Positions 11,701-23,700 of a DNA stretch of 64,000 nt are shown in pieces. Both the position numbers and the translations under genes were made by a program. Position 1 is the first letter of the stretch. Every line of letters begins with the position of its first letter. The notes beneath the pieces are model-generated. The model had not been told where the DNA came from. It did no database searches and saw only the letters and a program-made list of their open reading frames with translations. Source of the stretch: Nymphaea colorata (taxonomy: Eukaryota; Streptophyta; Magnoliopsida; Nymphaeales; Nymphaeaceae); contig NC_045148.1 of NCBI RefSeq assembly GCF_008831285.2, positions 11,886,183 to 11,950,182 of the forward strand. The letters are read 5' to 3'.

Positions 11701-14700
11701 AAAGTCGAGCGTTACATCCTACCTTCCTTAAATAAAATTTCGTCATCGAAATTTAGATCATACCTTGATGCAAGAACATTAGTCTTTTTGGGGTTGGAGC
11801 CAAAACTGCTAGGAGGCGGGTTGGGATCCGCCGAACCAGGGACCCGAACCTAGGAGTAGGTCGGTTTTTACTCTGGTATCAAAGCCGATTCAACATTCAG
11901 ACCTAGGGTCCCACACGCGCGAACACGTGTGTGCCTTAAAGGGGGTTGATTGTAACACCTAGTCCCGTATTGAAGATTGTGAGAGATCTTCAAGGGCTTA
12001 TAAATGGCTTATTGAATAGATGGTTGTCTTGGTTCCTAGCCTTTTTGGGGTTGGAGCCGAAACTGCTAGGGGGTGGGTTGGGGTCCGTCGAACCAGAGGT
12101 CTGAGCCCAAGAGTGGGTCGGGTTGTTACATAAGGGGCTAGGTGCTGCAGTTATACCTGCTTATCCCTGTGCCCTAGTGATGCAGACCTGCCTTGGGTTG
12201 GGCCTGCTAGAGTTCGGACCCGAACCCTCACAAGGATGTAGTGTAGAGGCTAGATGTCCAAGATAAACTAGGAAGATTGCAAAAGCAGATGGAGGCAGGG
12301 ATGCTAGCCATGCTTAGGAGAGCTTGACTTCTATGCTGAGTTGCCAAGAATGAGAAAGCCACACTCTTCACAGTGTGGAGGGCTTGGCATCAGAGCACCT
12401 CCATGATGTCTATCTATGTAGTTTTGACCAGGAGAGTCTGCAGCATTTGCAAGTTGTCCAAGATGTCTGACGTAAAGCATGCACTGAAGAAATCTTGAAG
12501 CAACCACGAACCGCGTTCAATATGTCCGACTTTGTGGTGTTAATGAGGAGAGCTTGTTGGTTGGCTTATGAGCAAGATGCATGTTGGGCACTTAGGATGG
12601 TTAGGAGGATGGATTGTCCTCCTTCCTTCTTCCACATTAACAAACAAACATTATGAAGCAACAGAGTGATATGATTTTTGCTTTGAATACCTTGTTGAAG
12701 ATGACCGATGGATGGAAATCAAGTAGAAATACACACCAAATTCTAAATTTCCCATTCTCTGCCGAAGTAGTGAGTACGGGTCAATCCACAGACAACAAGA
12801 TTAAAGATATGAAATAACTCATACATTAAACGAATCTTAACTTTATTAATCACCTAATGTGTATCGTCAATAGAATGAGTCAAAGTCTTACAAATCAAAA
12901 CATCAAACATAGATTCACACACTAGCAAATCAAAGAGAATTCTAAGCTACTTCTTCTCGAGGACTCCATGCCAATGCTTCCTACTTGTTCTGCACCACTG
13001 GTACCCGAGCATCAACAAAGAACTAGGAGCCTGAAGAATAAAGAAAATAATGTTAGGACTATAATCTAGGTTCTACAAACAAATGGAGTAACAAATTCTT
13101 TAAATTTCTTTCTAAACCATTACTAAACTTTCCTATCTTAAGTATAAAGAAATGAAAATGATAAACACACTATCAAAGCTAGGAGAAATAATGAAGCTCT
13201 TCCCATTGTGCAATGTATAAGTTTCAGGGTAGATTTCTGTAATTTGCTCACGTTAGGGTGGTAGAAGTGTCAAAAAAATTGAAAAAGGTGTCATCTGAAA
13301 GCTGACACTTTGAGGAACCGGCCCCATTATACAGAACATGGCAAACACCTCTATTTTCAAAGATATAGCTATTTTACTACAAAAAACAATGAAATTGCAG
13401 TTCTGTAATTTTCTGAAACCAGAGGGCAAAACAGTTATAAATACAAGATTTACAGAGCTCTTCCTCTAATCAAAGTGCAAATATTTCACATTGTAATTCC
13501 ATGATTTGCCCTACGAAAGTCGATCTACAACATAGTGCAAAGCAAATTGTAATTTGAATAAGGATTGCTTAATAAAGAGTAAAATCTGACCTACGACCCA
13601 CTACTATGCACAACAGCATGTATGCTTAAGCAATGGTCCTCCTTGCCGCAAGTAAAATAGAGAGTAGTTAAGGTGCGCACAGGAGATACATGGAAAACAG
13701 AGAGGTGGTTGCCGAAACACTTCACCGCAAGACAAGGTGGCACGTTTGTGAGAGAAACGGGGAGGCTCGGCATCGGAGGCGAGGCTGGCTCTCGCCGAAC
13801 GCTGCGGGAAGCTATGCTGCATGGCTTGGCTCTGTTCTCGACAATCTTGCGGGAGATGGATGGAGGCAGGGCAGGATGACGACCCTCTAACCCATCGCAG
13901 AGAGACGCAAGGCCGAATCGATGTGCTCTTCTTGAGGTCACGGGTGATGGAGAAGCACCAGGGCAGGGAGGTGGGTGTGAGGCGCCTTCGGGCTATGATG
14001 GCGTGGGGCTCAAGTGACTTCCTTGGTTGCAGTCGTCGTGCTGCTAGATACCTGGGAGTTTTTTGACCGTGCGGCTAGGTGAATCCACAAGCTCTGGACC
14101 CACTGGTCTCTGCCTCGTTGGTAGGACGCGTTCAACAAGCAGGACACATGGGAAGGTAAGAGCGATTAATCCACGAGAAGAGGGGAAATTGCAGGGAGAG
14201 GGGTGCGAGCCTAGAAACCTCACCGGATGCTCAGTAGTCTTAGAGAATGTAGTATGGGGAAGCAGGGGTCGTCTTCGGCAGCGCCTCCTCGGTCGGGAGG
14301 TGGAACAGGGCGCTGCGGCAAAGAGGCGGGCGGTTTGCTACAAAACAGGAGGCAACCAGAAACCATCGATTTCGGTCGACGACCAGCACGTCACCGGTGG
14401 GACTAGTGTCCAACAGGGTCGGCTTTGGCTGGGGAGTTCGTCTGAGCACTTTGGCCACCAATGGTTGCCAAAATCAACGGTGGCGGTAGCAGAAGATCCT
14501 CAAGCCCAAAACAGACGACAGGAGGGCAGGAAGACGAAGATCTTGTGATTCCGGCCGGCCCAGTCCATGACACCGGTCGATCTTGGGCTCGTTGGAACCA
14601 CAAGAGATCGAGGATGTTGTTGGCGCATAGCCATACACAACCTCAAAGCGAGTCATCCCGGTGGCTATGTGGGGGTTGGTGTTGTAGGCCCATTCACACC

Positions 14701-17700
14701 ATGAGAGGTACTTAACCCAAGTGGTGGTTTTGTGGCCGACAAAACTCCTCAAATACGTCTCTATGGTGCGATTCACTACTTCTATTTATTCGTCGGTTTG
14801 TGGATGATGGGCAAAATTTAATAATGTGTGTCGCAGCCATTCGTGTGTACTCACGTCAGAAGTCCTTGATAAAAATACTATCCTGGTCGCACACGATGAT
14901 TCGGGGCATACCGTGATGCTTATCCACCCATCCTTGGTAGACTTCAGCTACCACCCTAGCCGAGTAGAGCCGAGGAAGAGGGGCAAAGTGCACCTGGTTG
15001 GTTAACCGGTTGATGACCACTAAGATGGCCTCCTTGCCTTCCGATTTGGGCATTGTGTCTACGAAATTCATGGACACATCTTCCCATGGCCTGTTGGGAA
15101 TCGAGAGAGGACAAAGAAGGCCCGAGGCTTTTCTTGGCTCGTACTTCTTTCTTTGACAAATGGGGTATTGGCGTATGTATTTGGTGACGTCGATCTTCAA
15201 GCCCTCCCACTAAAAGTCAGCAAGGATGCATGTTAGCATCCTTTCATGCCCCTTGTGCCCTGTTATGGGGACGGCTTGATGGTAATCCATCATCTCTTGG
15301 CATATGCCATCCCCTTTCTGCAATACCACCTTGCCTTTACGATACAACAGTCCTTCCCGGCGGTTTTGTGCGGTATGCTGCCTGGGTGCACTTATACAGG
15401 GGTGAACAAAAACCTTTGATCGGCCTTTTGGGATGCTCAGATACGATCCCACAGATCGGTCCTAAGAGCTGAGATGGTGCACAAGGCTTCGGGCACCAGA
15501 GAGAGCGCATCAGCCACTGAGTTTTCTGGCCCCCTTTTGTACTCAATCGTGAACCTGCTATCCTCAAGGTCCTTGACTATCATGCCACTCCAAAAGAAGC
15601 CCTGAGAGCCTTGCAAGCGAACCAGCCTGCCTACCTCTTGTGTCCTACACAGAAGATGGAGGTGTGATAGAGGGGAGAGTGCTTGTGGAAATGGCCACCC
15701 TGCTAGGGGAGTTTACGGATGTCTTCCAAGAGCCTATGGGCTTACCCACGCTGCGCACCTATGATCATCATATTCAGCTCGTGCCTGGAGCCACAACAGT
15801 CACCGTAAGACCGTATCGGTATGCTCATGCCCAGAAGGGAGAGATCGAGCGACTGGTCCGTGAAATGGTGGAAGCTGGTCTAGTTAGGCCAACAAACAAC
15901 GCGTATTCCTCCCCCGTCTTGCTGGTCAAAAAGCATCACGACACATGGAAGTTTTGTGTGGACTATGGGGCCTTGAAAGAAGTAAAGGTGAAGGATAGGC
16001 ACCTGATTCCCGTGATTGATGAGTTGTTGGATAAGCTCACCAGCGCAACCTACTTCACTAAGATTGACCTTAGGGCTGGATACCACCAAATAAGAATGGT
16101 CGAGGACGATGTGGCCAAAACAACTTTTCGCACACATGACGGCCATTATGAATTCATGGTCATGCCTTTCGGGCTCACCAACGCCCATGCCACATTCCAA
16201 AGATGTATAAATGACATCTTTAGGGCTTATTTGAGGAAGCTCATCCTCGTATTCTTTGATGATATACTGGTTTACAGCCCTACTCTCCAAGAGCATTTTG
16301 GCTCACCTATGAGTGAGGTTGGTTGATCTTACGGAAACACGAGCTGTTCGCCAAGTTTTCCAAGCACAGTTTCAGGTAGACAAAGATTTCCTACCTCGGC
16401 CATGTCCTGACCGCCGAAGGCATGAGTGCCGACCCGGACAAAATCGCGGTCATGCAAAGTTGGCACCAACCAAAAGATCCGTGAGGCATGAGGGGATTTC
16501 TTTGCCTCATGGGTTATTATCGGCGTTTATACAGTTTACGAGGTTATAGCCGCTCCTCTCACCAAGATGTTGAGAAAGGGGGGAATGGAATTGGACGGAC
16601 GAGGCAATGGCTGCCTTTAGGGAACTCAAGAGAGCAATGTCATCATCGCCGGTGTTATCCTTGCCGGATTTTTCTAAGGTGTTCATAGTGGAAACAGATG
16701 CATACAACGTGGGAGTTGGGGTGTCCTCGGCCAAGATCGCCACCCCATCATCACCTTTATCAACAAGACCCTTAACAATCGAGCAAGAGCACCTCTACGA
16801 ACGAGAAGGAGATGTTAGCTATTGTTATAGCAATAGAGAAGTGGCAATTGTTTTTAATCACATAGCGTTTCATTGTTTAGATGGACTATGTGAGCCTCAA
16901 ATGCTGATGTCTCAGCGGTTTTCCACTCCCACCTAGCAGCAATGGATAGCACGGTTGATGTGCTATGACTTCACAATTGAGTACAAAAGGGGGCCGGAAT
17001 ACTTAGTGGCCGATGCTCTCTCTCGGGTGCCCAAAGCCTTGTGCACCTTCTCAGCTCCTAGGACCGATCTGTGGGATCGAATCCGAGCAGCCCAAAAGGC
17101 CAATGAAAGACTTAGGCTTTTGTTGACCTCAGTTCAAGTGCACCCAGGCAGCATACCACACTAACACCACATGGGGAGGGTTGCTGACTTGCTGTATCGT
17201 AAAGGTAAGGTGGTGTTGCCCAAAAAGGATGCCATATGCCAAGGCTGATGGATTACCATCGACGCCCTCCCCATAACAGGGCACTAGGGCGTGAAGAGAT
17301 GCTAAGCCGACTTTTGGTGGCAAGGCTTAAAGGCCGACGTCACCAAATACACGCGGCAATGTCCCACTTCTCAAAGAGAGAAGTACGAGCCAAGAAAAGT
17401 CTTAGGCCTTCTTTGTCCACTCCCGATTCCCGATAGGCCATGGGAGGATGCGTCTACGGATTTCATGGACGCAATGCCTAAATCAGAAGGCAAGGAGGTG
17501 ATCTTAGTGGTCATCGGCTGGTTGACCAAACATGGGCACTTTACCCCTCTTTTGCGGCTCTGCTCAGCTAGGCTGGTCGCTGAAGTCCACCAAGGATGGG
17601 TGGGTAAGCATCATAGTATGTCCCGAACCATCGTGTGCAATCGAGATAGTATTTTTATCACCGACTTTTAGCTTGAGTACACTCGAATGCCCGAGATACA

Positions 17701-20700
17701 CATATTATTCAGTTCTGCTCATCATTCACAGACCGACAGACAAACGAAATTAGTGAATCGCATCGTAGAGACGTATTTGAGGAGTTTTACCGACCACAGA
17801 TCCACCACTTGCGTTAAGCACCTCTCATGGTGTGAATGGGCCCACAACACCAGCCCCCACACAGCCACCGGGATGACTCCCTTTGAGGCCCTGTATAGCT
17901 GTGCCCGCCAACCTGGCAGACTTACGAGCCAGACTTAGCCGGGGATGAGGGCCTCAAGAGGGCAATGCTTGACGAGGATGAGGTCCTACACACCCTCCGC
18001 CACAACTTGCAGCATGCCCAACAACGGATGAAACAACATGACAAAGGGCACGCTGAGAGAGTTTGCCATTGGAGATTGAGTGTGGCCCAAGCGCTTACTC
18101 CAGGGACAAAATACCTTATTTGGGCAGCCGTACTTGAAGTTGCTGCTGCGGTATTATGGACCATACTTGGTGGAGCATCGTTGCGGTAAGGTAGCATACC
18201 AGTTCACCTTGCTCGACGAAGCTCGCGTTTATCTAGTTTTTCACGTTGGGCACCTCAAGCTCTTCTATGGGATCCTGCCGACAGCCGTGGTGGAGACACC
18301 CGATGAGCCTCCCATGCCGCATCGCGTCTTACGTACGCGACGAGCTCGCCACAATGTCAACCTCTGGTGGGAGTATTTGGTGGAATGGGACAATGTCGAG
18401 GGAGAACCAGCGTGGGAGGATGCCTTTGAGCTGGCTGATAGGTTTCCATTGATAGGGGCTTGGGGGCAGGCTCCGTTTAAGTGAGGAAGATTTGATGCAG
18501 CCCATCCTCAAGTGGACGACGCGGCCGAGGGAGAGCTGGCAGCACTGACGAAGGTAAAGGGTAAGGCGCATCTAGCTACTGCATTGGCAGTCGTTTGAGT
18601 CCCTCATCTCGTCTGGAAAGGCTTGACGACATACGGACAACGAGCTGGAAAGACAAACATAATTAGGAGACAAGGCATCTGGCCATGGCCAGAAAGGAGA
18701 CAACACCAGGCAGGCCATGGGAGCACTGAAGAAGGCCTTGGCCGAGAGGAGGTGCCAAAGTGCTGTCGAGAGCCGGTCAGCAGGGCCACCAGCATGCCAA
18801 GCGAAGGCCCTGCTAGCAGTGTTGGGGTAGCCGAGAAGGGTTCGGCCGCGCCTAGTTGTGAGGTCTACCCTATACAAGCGTAGCGTGCTGGCTGTGGCCG
18901 CGCAACAACGGCTAGGTCGGGTGCACTAGGCAGTCGCATGCAGCCCCCAGCTGAGGGGGTACTTGGGAGGGTCTCACTAGGATCGAGCGGATGGAGCAGC
19001 GAAGGCAGACCGATTCCTGACACAGAAAAGCAAGGTGGAATTGGCGGCCATCCAGAACTCAGCGACGAAGGCAGTGACTCAGTAGTAACAACAAACGAAT
19101 CTGGGGCGGCAGGCGACGTATCGCCTTGACCACGAACTGGTATCGAGGTAATGACTTGGTACCAATTTTGGGAACGACTCGGCTTGGCGGGGAGCATCAG
19201 GTCGTGTCGGCTACGTGTCCAGACCGATGCGACACCAGATACGACTCTTGGAAGGACACAGGTCCTTCATTTTGTAATTGGGTTGGTTTCAGGATGTTTT
19301 GTATACACAGACCCGGATTGCTTTATGCAATCAGGTCGGGTCATGGGTTTTTGGAGATTCGGGTTGGGACCCGGGTTCGCTTTTTGGTTTCGTCTCGGCA
19401 ACAAAACCGGGACAGGGTTCTTGACTCGGGCGATGTGACCGTGGCAATACCACATTGACCAGTTTGAGAAGCCAGTATCGATTGTCGAACTAGGTTGGAT
19501 GTCGGGCGGCCTTGCGTGTGCGCTACCGACCGAGCCGTTCTCGCACATGCGAGGACCGGTTGACCCCGTCGACAACAAAACCCAGCAAAACGACTCCCTC
19601 GGCGACCGCTCACAGTCAAAGTGCTTAGACCAGACACGCTGTTGTCTTCTCCGGCGACTGCTCACCATCAAAGTGCTTAGACGAGATCCTTGATCTCTTG
19701 CGGTTCTAACGATCCCAAGCTCGACCAACGCTGTGGACTGTGCTGGCTGGAATCACCGCTTGCCTTGTTGTTGTCTGTTTTGGGTGTGAGGGTCTTCAGC
19801 TACCGCCAACATTGATTATGGCAACCACCGGTGGCCAAAATTTGCTCAAATAAACTCCGCAGCCAAAGGTGACCTTGTTCGACCATGGTCCTGCTGGTGA
19901 CGTGCCTATCGTCGACCGAAATCAGTGGTTTCCAGTCGCCCCCTGTTCTATAGCAGATCGCCCGCCTCAAAGCCTCTCTGCCGTAGCACCTTGTTCTACT
20001 TCCCGACCAAGGAGGCACTACCGAGGACAACCCCTGCTTCCTCAAACTATATTCTCTCAGACTACTGTGGGACTACTGAGTGTCTGGTGAAGTTTCTAGG
20101 TTTGCATCCTTGCTGCAATTTCCCCCTTCTTCTCATGGATTAATTGCTCTTATCTTCCCCCGTGTCCTGCTTGCTGAACACATCCTATCGGGGAGGCAGA
20201 GACCAGCAAGTCTGGAGTTTGTGGATTCACCTAGCCGCACGGTAAAAAAACCTCCAGGTATCCCGCAACCCGATGGCAGCAACCAAGGAAGTCGCCTGAG
20301 CCCCATGACATCATAGCTCGGAGGCGCCTCACACCCGCCTCTTCTCCATCACCCCTGACCTCGGCGAGAGCACCTCAATTCGGCCCTGCGTCTCTCTGCC
20401 ATGCGTTAGAGGGTCAGCGTCTTGCTTTGCCTCTGCCCATCTCCAACAGGATTGTTGGGAACGGAGCCAAGCCCTGCAACAGAGCTTCACCGCAGCGTTC
20501 GGCAAGAGCTAGCCTCGCCTCTGCGCCGAGCCTCCCTGTTTCTATCACGAACGGGCCACCCTATCTTGCAGTGAAGTGTTTTGCCAACCACCCCTCTGTT
20601 TTCCTTGTATCTTCTGCGGGCAGCTTAACTACTCTTTGTTTTACTTGCGGTGAGGAGGACCATCTCGGTCAGGTTGGGGGGCTGCCGCTGACACTACCGA

Positions 20701-23700
20701 CGCCCGAGCATGCAGCCTTCCTCTCTATCGTGGCGGGCCTTGGAAAGCCGTAATATCTTTTTGGCTGTTGCTCATCGTCGAAACCGGGCTCGCTTGGTTG
20801 AGTAATTCCCTCCGTTCAACCTATAGTCTCGGGAGGGCTCATTTGATTTTATCCGGCCCTTGGCCTACGACCGACGAATGGCTCCTCCAATGCGCTGGGC
20901 GCCGAGGACACAACCCCGGCCTTGTAGCCTGTCCATGGGAGGGTGTGGTTTTGCTTAAGCATGCTTGTATGGTTTGGGAGTGAGTTGTGAGTGAAATTAA
21001 AAATCTGTATCGCTCACGCATTGTAACGCTTAAGGCCTGGACCCTTGATTGATTGAGTTGGTTGTTGTAAGTTCGTGTGTTGGGTAGATTTGTACTTCAC
21101 TCTCGGGAGCTGATAGGGCCACTGTCTGGTCGGGAATCCCCTGTATAGACCTGTCCCTTTGAGCAGCCAGGCGAGATCTTGGAGTAGAGGTGAGGGGCGC
21201 TGTCTTGCTGAGCAGCCTCGTCCACCTCTTGGGGCACCTCGGCAGGCAGTTGGTAGAGCTTGCCTTGCTGGTACTCGAAATACTGATGAACCTTATAGAT
21301 CCATCCTTGTGCCTTCTGCCCGCCGAACCTAGGGAAATCGAACTTGATGTGTGGTAGGGGTTGGGCACGTTCCCCTTGCTGGTCCTCATTAAACGGGTTG
21401 GTGTCAGCCATTTAGAAATCGGAAACCTCTGTTTTACACTGTTCAAAAGCTGTGAAGCCCGTCGTTTCGCAGGGTTTTGCTTCCCGCGGGAGTCGATAGG
21501 CTCGGCCGGTCCTCGCACGTGCGAGACCGGCTTGGTCGGTTGCGCATGCACGAGCTGCTCGACAGCTAACTCTCCCCTGAGTCGTATCCGATGTCGCATC
21601 GGCCTGGACATGTAGTCGAACATGACTCGACACGTCCTGATGCTCCCCACCAAGCTGAATCGTTCCCAAAATTAGTATGGAGTCATTACCTCGATACCGG
21701 TTCGCGGTTGACTCGCTCCTCCTGTAGGGCGGTCACTGCCTGCCGCACCCGATTCGCCCGTCGTTGCCACCTAGTCGTTGCCTCCATCGCCGAGTTTTAG
21801 ATGGCCACTGCTTCCACCTTGCTCTTCTGTGTTCAGCGCCGGTCTGCCTTCGCTGCTTTGTGTGCTCGGTCCTGGTGAGACCCTTGCCGAGTACCCCTTG
21901 GCAGGGAGCTGGCCGCGGTTCCCTGGTGTGCCCGACCTGGCCGCAGCTGGCTCGCCTATTGCGCGGCCACAACCGACAAGGACCGGTCGATCAAGCGAAG
22001 GGGTTGGCTTTGCTCGGCATAGGGTCGACCTCTTAACCAGGCACAGTCGAGCCCTTCTCGGCAGGACCACCGGCAAAGGCTTGGGCACAAGGCTGGTCAT
22101 GAGACTCATGACAAGTAAGGCCCTGGTCGAAGGTGGGGGTCCTAACAACTTGTTAGGAAGGGAGTTTGCCTTGGCAAGGTAGGAATACAATGGCTAATGC
22201 AAAAGCCAGGCCAGGTTGATTGCAGCTGCGTTGCCAAGCACAAGTGCTCCAAGCAGCAGCTGTGCAGCTTGAAGGCCTAAGCTGAGAGCTAATGTAGGCA
22301 CTCGGCCACCGGCAAGAGCAAGGCGGCCCCACGAATGTCCACGAGCTCAACCGAATGCATGAGTGGCTTTGGTCAAGGTCACCAGGCTGTGATAGAGGAG
22401 GCTTGGCATGAGTACGTGTGGGTTAGTGCAGTAGGGTACCGAGTGGCAGGTATGTGTGATGAGAGGGTGTGTGACTGAAAGTGGTTAGATTATTCATTAT
22501 GCATAAGTAGTTCTCTGTTGGGAGTTTGCAGCACAGGTCTTAGCAACCTCTAAGCATAGCGGCAACATGGCACAACATATGGCTGGTGGGTGCAAGCATG
22601 GATGGACCAGACAAGGTTAGCGTAATTTCAAGCCTCACGAGAGGTTGGCTGGGCCAAGTTGCCGAGGGACTTCAAGGTGCTCCTTCTGGATGGGAGCTCC
22701 AGGTAGCCTTGTCTATGGGATGAAGGCTGGTTGTCAAACACAATCCTTTTGTTCATGTTTATTGTTTCTAGAAGCCGTAATGGGTCTCTTGGAACTTCTT
22801 CCTTAGTTTATCTGAATGTAACATACCAATTCATTGGCACAGTCAACTTGGTCGTTATAGACCTCCTTTTATTGAGAAGTTTGTTGCAGGTAAATGTTGT
22901 TCCAATGTTTAGTTTGACTCTTCATATGAAAAAGTGTTCTTGTTATCACCTACGTAAGAGTTGTGGTTACCTTTTAATTTAATAAATAAAAGAGCTTTAT
23001 TGCCTTTGAAGTCGTTCAGTCCGGCATATGAGGTCCCACACCTAAGTGTTCATTTTCTAGCAGTAAGTTTTATGTTATTTCCTTTCACAGAAATTAAAAA
23101 AAAAATCCTCAAAGCTTTTTAAATAATATTTTTCTAGGAGAATCTCAGCAATCCAAAAAATTAAGACAATATAGGAGATAATTTTAAAACTATGATAATA
23201 GATTATACTATTTTTCAAACAAAAGAATTGATTAACATTAACAAATTTACTTTTGTTTCCTGACAATATTTTGAAAATATCTTAATCATTTGTTTTTTTG
23301 TGTTTGTTGCATTTCCAGAATATTGGTGATACAACTATGGCAAAGCCAATGATGGCAAGTCTTACTTCATCATTGTCTTTTATTAGTTAGTAAATTTACA
23401 GGTTAATCTCCACCACAAACAGGAAAAGGAGTCTGCTAAATCCAAAATATTCATGTCATTGATGCTTGATAAACTACAGTATTGTGCATGACATGCATGT
23501 GCTTCTCCCAGGCCAAATACTTGTGCATACAGTTCTTCTGTTTTAGTGTAGTCATGTCTTTATGATTGTTCTGTATTTTGTCCTGATTTTGTTCTGAACT
23601 GTCTAGCAACTCTTACCTAACCTATATTGATAAGCAGGTTGTCAGCTACCGTGGAGCAATCAGCAGTTTGCGGGATCAAGCAAGTTATAAGCCGAAGGTT

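Noticed and set aside
14063-14548. 161-codon frame inside the left inverted arm
   Set aside because: No domain; the reverse-complement partner at 19680-20670 does not keep the frame.
19138-19148. TGGTATCGAGG as a definite primer-binding site
   Set aside because: It only partly matches the tRNA-Met complement TGGTATCAGAGC and the LTR border is not otherwise proven; kept as PBS-like only.
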